Source of the DNA: Paractinoplanes rishiriensis
Lineage (GTDB): Bacteria > Actinomycetota > Actinomycetes > Mycobacteriales > Micromonosporaceae
Direction of reading: 5' to 3'
DNA length: 64,000 nucleotides
Assembly: GCF_016862375.1 (NCBI RefSeq)
Contig: NZ_BOMV01000073.1
Coordinates: 1-64,000, forward strand
Of this stretch, positions 1-8,870 are shown one piece after another (the first letter of the stretch is position 1; every line of letters begins with the position of its first letter). The notes below the pieces were generated by a model that saw nothing but the letters and a program-made list of their open reading frames with translations, was not told the DNA's origin and did no database searches. Position numbers and translations under genes: made by a program.

Positions 1-769
1 CCGGCACCATGAAACCGAGCAGCACCCCAGCCACGGTGGCGTGCACCCCGGACGCGTGCACCAGCGCCCACGTGGCCGCCGCCAGCGGCAGCAACAACCA
101 CCAGGACCGCACCCGCCGCTGCACCAGCACCGCGAACACGCCGAGCGGCACCAGCGCGCCCAGCAGCGGCACCACGTCGAGGGAACTGGTGTAGAAGATC
201 GCAATGATCAGGATCGCGAGCAGGTCATCAACCACCGCCAGTGTGAGCAAGAACGTGCGCAGCGCGGCCGGCAGATGGGTGGAGATCACCGCGAGCACGG
301 CAAGCGCGAACGCGATGTCCGTGGCCGTCGGCACCGCCCACCCCGCCGGCGCCCCATCGGCCATCGCGGAGTTGACCGCAACGTAAATAAGCGCGGGCGC
401 GGCCATGCCACCGATCGCCGCGGCCACCGGCATGATCGCCCGCCGCGGATCGCGCAGGTCACCCGCGACAAACTCACGCTTGAGCTCCAGCCCCGCCACG
501 AAGAAGAAGATCGCCAGCAAGCCGTCGGCCGCCCACTGCGCCAGCGTCAGATCCAGATGCCACGCGTGCGGGCCAACCCGAACCGCACTCAGCTCCTGGT
601 AGATCTGCGACCACGGCGAATTCGCCCACACCAGGGCCAGCACCGCGGCACCCAGCAGGAGCGCACCGCCGACAGTTTCGGCGCGCAGCACGTCACCGAT
701 CCGGCGCGCCTCCGGCCAGCTACCACGACCGAACAGGAAACGAGGGGGACGAGACGGCGATCCGGTCAC
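1..769 (-). CDS. nhaA: Na+/H+ antiporter NhaA (first copy, cut by window edge)
   Basis: Inner-membrane sodium/proton antiporter for sodium and alkaline-pH homeostasis. The minus-strand frame opens with GTG at 769, preceded by AAGGAG, and runs off the window start after 256 codons with no stop. It reads through [13 protein letters not shown], the double-Asp segment VVDDLLAI (the ion-binding aspartates of the family) and GVLLGFMVP. It is very similar residue by residue to the second copy at 26899-28182, including the [16 protein letters not shown]-terminus, so the two are paralogues. The C-terminal third lies outside the window. It follows the glycosyltransferase gene on the same strand and has its own conserved leader. 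Confidence 0.93.
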   Translation of the reverse strand, partial: MTGSPSRPPRFLFGRGSWPEARRIGDVLRAETVGGALLLGAAVLALVWANSPWSQIYQELSAVRVGPHAWHLDLTLAQWAADGLLAIFFFVAGLELKREFVAGDLRDPRRAIMPVAAAIGGMAAPALIYVAVNSAMADGAPAGWAVPTATDIAFALAVLAVISTHLPAALRTFLLTLAVVDDLLAILIIAIFYTSSLDVVPLLGALVPLGVFAVLVQRRVRSWWLLLPLAAATWALVHASGVHATVAGVLLGFMVP

Positions 770-830
770 GAGACTCCTTCACCACGGCACGGCAAGAACA
801 TCGCCGACCAGGCTTCCCGGCACACCAGTC
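770..830 (-). promoter_or_regulatory. Conserved 5' leader of nhaA copy 1
   Basis: The core at 798-826, read on the minus strand, is GGTGT followed by GCCGGGAAGCCTGGTCGGC and GATGT. GCCG and CGGC can pair around GGAAGCC. It ends about 29 bases before the GTG start. The same core precedes nhaA copy 2 (26843-26871) and the glycosyltransferase gene (2201-2224) at nearly the same distance, so it is probably a cis-regulatory RNA or operator rather than chance. Cation-sensing riboswitch classes upstream of nhaA are known; membership was not tested. Confidence 0.6.
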
Positions 831-887
831 TCTAACCTACCGTGTCACCACGGTAGCGGCAGCGATACATCCACCCGAGACCAAAGC

Positions 888-2168
888 TCATCGACGGGCT
901 GACGCCGCCTGTTCCAACAAGTCAACGGCAACCGCTACGCCGTCCTCGGCCCGAACCCGCTCGCCCAACCGGCAAGCCGCATCGTTGATCGACGCGTCGC
1001 CGATCGCCTGCCGGATCGCCGCCGCGAGCGCCGCAGCCGTCAAGCGACGCTGGCCGATCGGCTCCGGCGCGACACCGAGCCGGCGCATCCTGTCGCCCCA
1101 GAACGGCTGATCGCCCACGAACGGACACACCACCTGTGGCCGGCCCGCACGGACCGCCGCCGCGGTCGTCCCGGCCCCTCCGTGATGCACGACTGCCGCC
1201 ATCCGCGGAAACACGCTCTCGTGCGGCACCTCCCCCGCCAGGACAACATCCGATGCGGACGGCACCCCACACAGCCCACCCCAGCCGGGGGCGAGCACAC
1301 CACGAACCCCGGCCGCCCGCAACGCCTGCACCACCACCCGAGTCGTCTCTGCCGGATCTGGACCAGCCATGCTGCCGAACCCCACGAAGACCAGCGGCGC
1401 TGACCCGCCAACCACATCCCGCTCACCGAGAATCGGCTCGGCCGCATCCGGCAGCCGGTCGGCGAACCAATAGCCGGTGACCTGCGCCGCAGGCGGCCAA
1501 TCCCGGGGACGAGGCAGCACGGCAGGGCTCACCGCGTGCAACACCAGCGCCGGCCCACCATCAGGATCGCGCAACGGATCGTGCCTGCCGCGCCGACGCT
1601 GCAGGTCCAGACCGGCCCGCCACCGGTCGACTGTCCGGCCGAACATCAACGAGGGCGCCTTCATACCCGCATACGTCAGCCGGTTCACCGCAGCAGGCAA
1701 CCACGACGGGAACTGCTGCCCCAGCCACGGGAACTCCCCCGTCGGCACATACATCGGCATCGGCAGCGCCAACACCGCCGGCACACCCAGCTTCTCCGCC
1801 ACGTGCTGCCCGGCCATCACCTGCCCGTTGTGCACGATCACGTCAGCGCCGGCACCCGGCCCAGCCGAAGCGATCCGCCAACAGTCCTCCAGCACACGGG
1901 TGAACATCGCCGGCATGCGACGCATCAACGCCAACTTCGCGCGCACCCCACCAGCAGCCACGCCGCCCACCGCGGAGGCATCATCGAGCAGCCGTAACGG
2001 GCCGTCGTCCACACCGGCGAAGTCGACACCTCGACCACCGACCACATCGGCGAAACGCTCGGGAGCGCCCAGCACGGCCTCGTGACCTCGCCGCCGCAAC
2101 TCCTGCGCCAACGCCACGAACGGCTGCACATCACCGCGCGTACCCATAGTAAGGATCAAGACCTTCAC
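888..2168 (-). CDS. UDP-dependent glycosyltransferase (GT1, sterol/macrolide type)
   Basis: Predicted cytoplasmic GT-B enzyme of 426 residues that moves a sugar from a nucleotide donor to a small lipophilic acceptor. The N-terminus (MKVLILTMGTRGDVQPFVAL) is the acceptor-side Rossmann start of the GT1/YjiC group. The C-terminal donor site is clear: VVHHGGAGTTAAAVRAGRP, then CPFVGDQPFWGDRM. The start is GTG at 2168 with AGGAGG seven bases upstream. The gene is followed after about 118 bases by nhaA on the same strand. Its upstream region carries the same leader core as the two nhaA genes. The acceptor cannot be told from sequence; sterol-like or polyketide acceptors are most typical. Confidence 0.88.
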   Translation of the reverse strand: MKVLILTMGTRGDVQPFVALAQELRRRGHEAVLGAPERFADVVGGRGVDFAGVDDGPLRLLDDASAVGGVAAGGVRAKLALMRRMPAMFTRVLEDCWRIASAGPGAGADVIVHNGQVMAGQHVAEKLGVPAVLALPMPMYVPTGEFPWLGQQFPSWLPAAVNRLTYAGMKAPSLMFGRTVDRWRAGLDLQRRRGRHDPLRDPDGGPALVLHAVSPAVLPRPRDWPPAAQVTGYWFADRLPDAAEPILGERDVVGGSAPLVFVGFGSMAGPDPAETTRVVVQALRAAGVRGVLAPGWGGLCGVPSASDVVLAGEVPHESVFPRMAAVVHHGGAGTTAAAVRAGRPQVVCPFVGDQPFWGDRMRRLGVAPEPIGQRRLTAAALAAAIRQAIGDASINDAACRLGERVRAEDGVAVAVDLLEQAASARR

Positions 2169-2224
2169 GATGAGCCTCCTCAGCCGACGACACAGCCCGT
2201 GCCGACCAGGCTTCCCGGCTCACC
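2169..2224 (-). promoter_or_regulatory. nhaA-type leader in front of the glycosyltransferase
   Basis: On the minus strand 2201-2224 reads GGTGA then GCCGGGAAGCCTGGTCGGC, identical over 19 bases to the leader core of nhaA copy 1. It lies 33 bases before the GTG start. Outside the core it does not resemble the nhaA leaders, so only the core and its spacing are conserved. The rest of the 338-base intergenic region (2169-2506) holds the DosR-like box and otherwise nothing I recognise. Confidence 0.5.
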
Positions 2225-2331
2225 GCGAAGGAGCATACGCCCGTAGGTGATCGACAGTACCGTCGTTGGTTGCGATCCACCGACGCAAGGTCAGGGCGGT
2301 GGCTACCCGCTGCTGGCTGTCCCTTACGCCC

Positions 2332-2346
2332 GGGACTTTAGCCCCT
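2332..2346. promoter_or_regulatory. DosR/DevR-like box upstream of ctpF
   Basis: The sequence GGGACTTTAGCCCCT fits the dormancy-regulator palindrome (GGGACTTNNGNCCC type) known from mycobacteria. It sits 160 bases before the ctpF start. In Mycobacterium tuberculosis ctpF is an established DosR-regulon member, which makes a functional site more likely than chance. A matching regulator gene was not seen in the window. Confidence 0.55.
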
Positions 2347-2506
2347 GTCCGAAATGCCGGCCGCCCGATGATGGTGGAGCTACGACACGCGGACAGTTCA
2401 TTCTCGCCATTTCGACGGTTGTGGGTCGACCGCGTACTAGGGGGTGACAGCGCCAGAACGCTCGGACCTGACCGGCCGTAATCGACCGATCCGAAAGGAA
2501 GAACCG

Positions 2507-5227
2507 ATGACAACGTCCGTGCTCTCCGGCAGCGCGAAACATCATGGGCTCGCCGCCCACGAGGTAGTGCTGCTGTTGGAAACCGACGCGCACCGCGGTC
2601 TGGGAGTCCTTGAGGCGGGTGAACGGCTCGGCCGGTACGGGCCGAACACCCTGCCTCCGGCCAAAGGCGCGGGGCTGCTGAGGCGAATTCTGAGCCAGTT
2701 CCATCACCCGCTGATCTACGTGCTGAACGCCGCCGGTGTCATCACCGCCGTACTGGGTGAGTACGTCGACTCGGCAGTGATCTTCGGCGTCGTACTGATC
2801 AATGCGGTCATCGGGTTCATCCAGGAATCCAAGGCCGAGGCCGCTCTGGAGGGCCTGCGGTCGATGGCGCGCACCCAGGCCACGGTGATCCGCGACGGTC
2901 ACCGGCGCATCGTCGCCTCCGAAGATCTGGTCCCGGGAGATCTGGTGCTGCTGGACGCGGGCGACAAGGTACCCGCCGACATGCGGCTGATCCGGTTGGC
3001 CGAGTTGCGGATCAACGAGTCGGCGCTGACCGGGGAATCGGTGCCGGTCGGTAAGGATGAGGTGGTGCTGGCCGAGCCGGTGCCGGTGGCCGACAGGCAC
3101 AACATGGCCTACTCCGACACGCTGGTCACCACCGGCAGCGGCGCCGGTATCGTGATCGCCACCGGCGCCGAGACCGAACTGGGGCAGATCCACCGTCTGG
3201 TCGGCTCCGCCCAGATCCTTGACACCCCGCTGACCCAGAAACTTGCCGGCTTCAGCAAGATCCTTACAGTTGCGATCCTCGCTCTGGCCGCAGTCACGTT
3301 CGCGGTGGGCTTGCTGCGTGGTCACGATGCGGTGGAAACGTTCACCGCCGCGATCGCGCTGGCGGTCGGCGCCATCCCGGAAGGGCTCCCGGCGGCGGTC
3401 ACGATCACCCTCGCAATCGGGGTGACGCGGATGGCACGCCGGCGGGCGGTGATCCGCCGCTTGCCCGCTGTGGAGACACTGGGCAGCACCACCGTCATCT
3501 GCTCAGACAAGACCGGCACCCTGACCGAGAACCAGATGACCGTACGGAACCTCTGGACCACCGCCGGCCTCTACGAGGTGACCGGATCCGGGTACGTCCC
3601 CCACGGCGCCCTGCACAGCCCCGCGGGGGAGATGACTACCGTTGACGCCGACCATGCGCTGCGCTGGACACTACTGGCCGGAGCGGCCTGCAATGACGCC
3701 GCCCTCACCCACCGCGACGGGCACTGGGACATCGTTGGCGATCCCACCGAGGGCGCTATGGTGGTCGTCGCCAACAAAGCCGGATTCGCCTCCGATCAGG
3801 TCAAGTCGATGCTTGCCCGCGAGGCGACGATCCCGTTCAGCTCCGACCGGCAGTACATGGCGACCCTGCACCGCGACGCCACAAGCGGCACTTCGCACGG
3901 GCAGGTAGTCCTCGCCAAAGGCGGCGTCGAACGGATGCTCGAGTTGTGCGGCGCGCAGATGGACGCCGACGGCACCGTCGGTGGTTTGGACCGCGACGTT
4001 GTGCTCGAGGCGGCCGGTGAACTGGCCAGGCGCGGACTACGGGTGCTGGCCACCGCCATGCGCCCGGCGACTGGCGCCGAGGATTTCGCCGAGGACAGGC
4101 TGCCCGGCGGTATGGTGCTGATCGGCTTGCAGGCGATGTTGGACCCGCCCCGAGCCGCCGCGACCACTGCCGTAGCCGCCTGCCGCACCGCTGGCATCAA
4201 GGTCAAGATGATTACCGGCGACCACGCCGCAACCGCCACCGCGATTGCCGGGCAGGTCGGCCTGCTCGACCCGACCGAAACTGGCAAGGACCGGGTACTG
4301 ACCGGCGCGGACCTGGCTGCGCTGCCCGCCGAGGAGCTCCCGGACGCGGTGGACCGGGCAGCCGTGTTCGCCCGGGTCTCCCCGGAGCAGAAACTGCGTC
4401 TGGTGGAGGCTTTGCAGGCCCGCGGGCACGTGGTGGCGATGACCGGTGACGGCGTCAACGACGCCCCCGCGCTGCGGCAGGCCGGGATCGGAGTGGCCAT
4501 GGGCGCCAGCGGCACCGAAGTGGCCAAGGACGCCGCCGACATGGTGCTCACCGACGACGACTTCGCCACCATCGAAGCTGCGGTCGAGGAAGGCCGCGGT
4601 GTCTTCGACAATCTCACCAAGTTCATCACCTGGACGCTGCCCACCAACATCGGTGAAGGGCTGGTCATCCTGGCGGCGATCCTGTTCGGTGCGGCCCTGC
4701 CGATCCTGCCCACCCAGATTCTGTGGATCAACATGACCACCGCGGTCGCGCTCGGGTTGATGCTGGCCTTCGAACCCAAGGAGACCGGGATCATGACCCG
4801 GCCCCCGCGTGACCCGGATCAGCCGCTGCTCACCCGCGCCCTGATGGCGCGGATCCTGCTGGTGTCCGCGCTGCTGGTCGCTGGCTCGTGGTGGCTGTTC
4901 CAGTGGGAGCTCGACAACGGCGCGAGCGTGGCCGAGGCCCGCACCGCGGCGGTGAACGTGTTTGTCGTCGTAGAGGCGTTCTACCTGTTCAGCTGCCGCT
5001 CACTGACGCGGTCGGCGTGGCGGATCGGGATGTTCACCAACCGGTGGCTCATCGCCGGTGTCACCGTGCAGGCCGTCGGGCAGCTCGCCATCACCTACCT
5101 ACCCGCGATGAATGCCCTGTTCGGCACCGCTCCCATCGATGGCGGCACCTGGTTGCGCATCCTCGGCATCGCCCTGGCCGCCAGCCTCGTCGTCGCGGTC
5201 GACAAGCGCCTGCGGCGACCAGCCTGA
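2507..5227 (+). CDS. ctpF: P-type cation ATPase, CtpF/PacL type
   Basis: ATP-driven cation exporter (P2A, Ca2+-type) of 906 residues in the plasma membrane. Visible in order: N-terminal cation ATPase segment, TGES actuator loop, VGAIPEGLPAAV (the PEGL ion-site motif), phosphorylation motif DKTGTLT with Asp at residue 334, KGGVERML nucleotide-binding segment, TGDHAATA, and hinge MTGDGVNDAPALR, then C-terminal helices. It follows the mycobacterial CtpF (905 residues) closely along its whole length. The ATG at 2507 is chosen because GAAAGGAAG lies just upstream; an in-frame extension to 2444 lacks a ribosome site. The DosR-like box at 2332 suggests hypoxia or nitric-oxide control. Confidence 0.93.
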   Translation: MTTSVLSGSAKHHGLAAHEVVLLLETDAHRGLGVLEAGERLGRYGPNTLPPAKGAGLLRRILSQFHHPLIYVLNAAGVITAVLGEYVDSAVIFGVVLINAVIGFIQESKAEAALEGLRSMARTQATVIRDGHRRIVASEDLVPGDLVLLDAGDKVPADMRLIRLAELRINESALTGESVPVGKDEVVLAEPVPVADRHNMAYSDTLVTTGSGAGIVIATGAETELGQIHRLVGSAQILDTPLTQKLAGFSKILTVAILALAAVTFAVGLLRGHDAVETFTAAIALAVGAIPEGLPAAVTITLAIGVTRMARRRAVIRRLPAVETLGSTTVICSDKTGTLTENQMTVRNLWTTAGLYEVTGSGYVPHGALHSPAGEMTTVDADHALRWTLLAGAACNDAALTHRDGHWDIVGDPTEGAMVVVANKAGFASDQVKSMLAREATIPFSSDRQYMATLHRDATSGTSHGQVVLAKGGVERMLELCGAQMDADGTVGGLDRDVVLEAAGELARRGLRVLATAMRPATGAEDFAEDRLPGGMVLIGLQAMLDPPRAAATTAVAACRTAGIKVKMITGDHAATATAIAGQVGLLDPTETGKDRVLTGADLAALPAEELPDAVDRAAVFARVSPEQKLRLVEALQARGHVVAMTGDGVNDAPALRQAGIGVAMGASGTEVAKDAADMVLTDDDFATIEAAVEEGRGVFDNLTKFITWTLPTNIGEGLVILAAILFGAALPILPTQILWINMTTAVALGLMLAFEPKETGIMTRPPRDPDQPLLTRALMARILLVSALLVAGSWWLFQWELDNGASVAEARTAAVNVFVVVEAFYLFSCRSLTRSAWRIGMFTNRWLIAGVTVQAVGQLAITYLPAMNALFGTAPIDGGTWLRILGIALAASLVVAVDKRLRRPA

Positions 5228-5309
5228 CCCCGCGCGGGCGGGAAGGCGACTTCGTCAACGCGTTCGACGGCCGTCGTCCGCCGACACCAGTCGACTCCGA
5301 TGGATGCGT

Positions 5310-6311
5310 CTACATGCGAAACTTGGCGACCAGCCCTTGCAGCTCGTCTGACATGACGGAAGGGTCGGTGGCGGCCTGCTCGGCGTGGCCGACGTTGTCG
5401 CGTGCCGAGGTCGCGGAGTCGGAGACCAGCAGGATGCTGGTGCGGATCTTGCCGGCGCCGTCGGCAGCCTGTTGTGCCAGGCGGCGCATCTCGTTGGTGG
5501 TGGCGGTCTGTTCCTCGACCGCTGAGGCGATGGTCCCCTGGCAGTCATTGATGCGACTGATGATGCCGCTGATTTCCCCGATCGCCTCCACCGCTCCGGA
5601 CGTGTCGCCTTGGATTAGCCTCGATCGTGGCGTTGAGGGCAAGAAGGTTCGTCTGTTCGGCGATGCTCGTGATGACCTTGAGCACGTCGCCGATCTCGGC
5701 GCTGGAATCACCAAGCTTCGCGATCATGGCGTTTGCGGAGCTCGCACTCTGCACCGCCCCCGACGCGACTTGAGCCGCGTCCGTTGCGTTGCCGGAGATC
5801 TCCCGGATTCTCTCACCCAGTTCCTCGGCACCCGCTGCTACGGTCTGGATACTGCGGCTGACGTCGTCGGCGGCCGACGTGACAGCCCTGACCTCGTCAC
5901 TGGTCCGGTCCGCGCCGGCGATAATGGCACTGCTGACGGTGGTCAGCGACCGTGACGAATCCTGCAAACGCTCGGCGCTGGAACCGAAGGAAAGCAGCGC
6001 TCCACGGCCTGGCTTTCATGTAGCTGGCGAAAGCGTCATCCCACTGGATGAGTAGGTCCCGTTCCGCCGGTGTCCGATGACCGCTGGTGAAGGAACCGCA
6101 GCTCCCACAGTGCGTTCTGGGCCGCGTTCAGTTGCACCGTCGAGGCGACGGTACCCTCGAACAGCTGTTTGGATTCTCCTTCGATGGACCGGACACCCTG
6201 CCGGCCGGCGATGCCCACAGCCGCCATCAGGAACAGAACCAGAAAGAACGCTCCGAACAACGGCTGCCGGATGCTCAGCCTTCGCACAACGCCCCTCCTA
6301 CGGGACAACAA
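5310..6311 (-). pseudogene. Decayed methyl-accepting chemotaxis protein
   Basis: Three reading frames together resemble one chemoreceptor. The 5' part (6311-6036) encodes an N-terminal membrane helix and the start of a four-helix sensor (NAAQNALWELRF). The frame then shifts into [19 protein letters not shown], followed by a deletion. The signalling domain resumes near 5967 ([21 protein letters not shown]) and runs to [10 protein letters not shown], where about 25 residues of the conserved hairpin tip are missing and the frame shifts again. It ends in VEEQTATTNEMRRLAQQAA. With several independent lesions this is a pseudogene, not a sequencing slip. It implies a chemotactic ancestor, as expected for zoospore-forming actinomycetes. 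Confidence 0.85.
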
Positions 6312-6371
6312 CCGGGTCTGTCACGTCCCCCTCTACTCCTCAGCATGGTCGGCAAGGACTTTAGTTAAGGG

Positions 6372-6794
6372 CTACCTGCGGGGATGATTGTCATCGCCTG
6401 TCGCAGCGACGTGCGCCGCCCTGCAGCGGTCTCCGTCGGCTCGCGGGCCCGGCGGGAGGTGACCCGCCTCGATGGCGAGCGTCATCCACAATTGCCGAAG
6501 CGCGGCTTCCAGCTGATCGTGCGCGGCGACCAGCGCCGCCGAAAGCTCGACCGGCATGCATCGCGTGCCCTGCCCGGCCAACATCGCTCGAGCTGCCTCC
6601 AGCCGACGCACGCCGGTGCCCAGTACCTCCACAGCGGTGATTACCGCAGCTCGGTATTCCGAGGTCACCAGCCGACCGTAAACCACCGGACCCACCTCGG
6701 AGGCCGGTTCCCCGCCTATGCCCGGCCGCCTCGATCCACGCAGGCAACAGCGCAACGTACCGGAATCATCGGCCTGCCCCGGCGCAACCGGCAC
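6372..6794 (-). CDS. Small hypothetical protein
   Basis: Open frame of up to 140 residues downstream of fahA on the same strand. The part from GTG 6668 (VTSEYRAAVITAVEVLGTGV) onward is predicted to be mostly alpha-helical and has coding-like third positions, so the real start is probably there or at another internal GTG. No clear ribosome site decides it. I recognise no domain, signal peptide or membrane segment. It lies between the chemoreceptor pseudogene and the tyrosine operon and could itself be a remnant. Confidence 0.35.
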   Translation of the reverse strand: MPVAPGQADDSGTLRCCLRGSRRPGIGGEPASEVGPVVYGRLVTSEYRAAVITAVEVLGTGVRRLEAARAMLAGQGTRCMPVELSAALVAAHDQLEAALRQLWMTLAIEAGHLPPGPRADGDRCRAAHVAATGDDNHPRR

Positions 6795-6828
6795 GAGCGG
6801 CCGGGCGACCGAGCTGTTCGACCCGATC

Positions 6829-8037
6829 TCACGGATTCCGATCTGGCGCTGCTGCTGTGGCTCCAGTTGAGGCTGCGGGAGTGATCCGGCCGGTGACCCG
6901 GCCGAAACCGATCCGGGTGCCGTCCGGGCCCGGCGCGGAGGCCGAAATGCTCACCTCGTCGCCGTCCTCGAGGAACGTGCGCTCCTCACCCTTGACCGTG
7001 ACGGGTTCGCGGCCGCCCCAGGTCAGTTCGATGAAGGCGCCCCGCTGGTGTTTCTGCGCGCCCGAGATGGTCCCGGAGGCGAACAGGTCGCCGGTGCGGA
7101 CCGAGGCGCCGTTGACCGTCAGGTGGGCGAGCATCTGGGCCGGCGACCAGTACATGTCGCGGTACGGCGGGCGGGCGACCGGCTCGCCGTTCCACTCCAC
7201 CGTCAGGTCGACGTCCAGGCCCCAGAGGTCGCCGCGCAGGTAGGGCAGCGGCTGCGGATCCTGCACCGGCAGTGCGATCCGGGCCTCCCGCAGCGCCGCC
7301 ATCGGCACCACCCAGGGCGAGACCGAGGTGGCGAAGCTCTTGCCCAGGTGCGGGCCGAGCGGGACGTACTCCCACGCCTGGATGTCCCGGGCCGACCAGT
7401 CGTTGACCAGCACCGCGCCGAACACGTGCTCGCCGAACTCGTCGACCGTCACCGGGCGGCCCCGCACCGATCCGGCGCCGACGACGAACCCGAGTTCCGC
7501 CTCGATGTCCAGCCGGCGGCTCGGCCCGAAGGCCGGTGCGCTCGCGCCGGCGTCCCGGCGCTGGCCGCACGGCCGGATGATCTCGGTGCCGGACACCACC
7601 ACGGTGCCGGCCCGGCCGTGATAGCCGACCGGCAGGTGTTTCCAGTTCGGCAACAGGGGCTCGGCGTCCGGCCGGAACAGCCGGCCGAGGTTGGCGGCAT
7701 GGTGCTCGGAGGCGTAGAAATCCACGTAGTCCGGGATGTCGACCGGCAGATGCAGGCGCACCTTCCGGGCCTCGTGCAAAGCCTGATGCGGTACGTGTCT
7801 GCCGACCATGACCCGGATCCGCTCGCGCACCTCCGCCCAGCGCCGGGGCCCCTGCGCCAGAAAGGGATTCAGCGTCGGTGCGGCGAACACCGGGTCGCCG
7901 AGCAGCACCGCCAGGTCCACCACGGTGTCGCCGACCCGCACGCCGGCCCGTGGGGCACCGCCGGCCACCGAGAACACCCCGTAGGGCAGGTTGTCCGGGC
8001 CGAACGCCGAGCCGTCCGGGATGTCGATGACGCTCAC
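6829..8037 (-). CDS. fahA: Fumarylacetoacetase
   Basis: Last enzyme of tyrosine catabolism; hydrolyses fumarylacetoacetate to fumarate and acetoacetate in the cytoplasm. It is 402 residues, normal for the family. The N-terminal SH3-like part is followed by the FAH catalytic barrel: VDFYASEHHAANLGRLFRP, LPVGYHGRAGTVV, metal-site region RLDIEAELGFVVG, VLVNDWSARDIQAWEYVPLGP, and SGTISG near the C-terminus. The GTG start at 8037 overlaps the upstream stop as GTGA, so it is translationally coupled to the preceding gene and forms the end of a four-gene operon. Confidence 0.95.
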   Translation of the reverse strand: MSVIDIPDGSAFGPDNLPYGVFSVAGGAPRAGVRVGDTVVDLAVLLGDPVFAAPTLNPFLAQGPRRWAEVRERIRVMVGRHVPHQALHEARKVRLHLPVDIPDYVDFYASEHHAANLGRLFRPDAEPLLPNWKHLPVGYHGRAGTVVVSGTEIIRPCGQRRDAGASAPAFGPSRRLDIEAELGFVVGAGSVRGRPVTVDEFGEHVFGAVLVNDWSARDIQAWEYVPLGPHLGKSFATSVSPWVVPMAALREARIALPVQDPQPLPYLRGDLWGLDVDLTVEWNGEPVARPPYRDMYWSPAQMLAHLTVNGASVRTGDLFASGTISGAQKHQRGAFIELTWGGREPVTVKGEERTFLEDGDEVSISASAPGPDGTRIGFGRVTGRITPAASTGATAAAPDRNP

Positions 8038-8870
8038 GACGTGGCACCTCCGGCGACGACGCCCATGTCCACCAGCTCCTTCAGCGGGTCGGTGATGCTG
8101 CACGTACCGAATGACGTGAATGCGGACCGCGCCCGCCGGACCCGCGCCTCGCCCAGGTCGCCGATCAGCCCGGCCACAGTCGCGGCGCGGCGCTCGGCCA
8201 GCAGCGCGCGGGCGTCCGACTCGGATCCGCCGCCGGCGAGGGAGTCGGTGGCGAGCAGCAGGTTCAGGAAGCCGTGCTGTTCGAACCCGGTGACCGGATC
8301 GGTGTTGCGCACGGCGTGGTGCAGCCCGGCGGTGGCCTTGAACGGCACCCCGGCCGCGACCACGGCGGCGATGGCGCCGGCGAGTTCGGCCTCGCCGGGA
8401 TGGAGGTCGGCACGGACGCCGCCGGTGCGGAACTTGGCCCGGTACCGGCCGGCGATCGCCTCGATCAGCGGGAGACGCCGGTGATCGCGCGGCACCTCGA
8501 CGTAGACCTCGAGGCTCCCGGCGCCGGCGAGCCGGTCGGCCAGCTCGCCCGGCGCCACGCCCTCGGGCACGGCCACCTCAACCGAGCGCAGCTCGATCGG
8601 CAGAGCTGACGCACCGGCCAGAACGCCGGGCAGGCCGGCCGGGCCGTCCGGAAGGGTCACCGACACCGGCAGCGGCGGGTCGTCCGCGGTCAGCAGCGGC
8701 GCGAGTTCGGGCAGCGCCGCCGCGGTGAGCACCAGCGGCCCGACCAGGTCCGCGTACCAGGTGCCCTGCCGGTCGCGGTAGGCCCGGACCGCGTCCGGCA
8801 GCGGGGTGAGCCCGGGCGGGAACACCGCGGCGTCGTCGCACAGGCCCGCCACCACGGCCGGGACGGTCAT
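8034..8870 (-). CDS. Conserved protein of unknown function in the homogentisate operon
   Basis: 278-residue predicted cytoplasmic protein between hmgA and fahA, coupled to both by 4-base overlaps (ATGA with hmgA, GTGA with fahA). It opens MTVPAVVAGLCDDAAVFPPGLTPLPDAVRAY and contains alternating beta and alpha segments (VSVTLPDGPAG, LEVYVEVPRD, AKFRTGGVRAD, PFKATAGLHHAVRN) suggestive of a TIM-barrel-like fold. I do not recognise a family or a catalytic motif. The operon otherwise lacks a maleylacetoacetate isomerase, the step between hmgA and fahA, so this protein is a candidate for that step, or an accessory to it. That is inference only. Confidence 0.8.
   Translation of the reverse strand: MTVPAVVAGLCDDAAVFPPGLTPLPDAVRAYRDRQGTWYADLVGPLVLTAAALPELAPLLTADDPPLPVSVTLPDGPAGLPGVLAGASALPIELRSVEVAVPEGVAPGELADRLAGAGSLEVYVEVPRDHRRLPLIEAIAGRYRAKFRTGGVRADLHPGEAELAGAIAAVVAAGVPFKATAGLHHAVRNTDPVTGFEQHGFLNLLLATDSLAGGGSESDARALLAERRAATVAGLIGDLGEARVRRARSAFTSFGTCSITDPLKELVDMGVVAGGATS

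Noticed and set aside
41-835. 264-codon open frame on the plus strand
   Set aside because: It is the antisense shadow of nhaA copy 1; its odd Arg/His/Gln-rich product is mirrored by a similar shadow opposite nhaA copy 2 (27049-27711).
2220-2513. 97-codon minus-strand frame upstream of ctpF
   Set aside because: It runs through the DosR-like box and the leader region, has no ribosome site and no coding-like composition.
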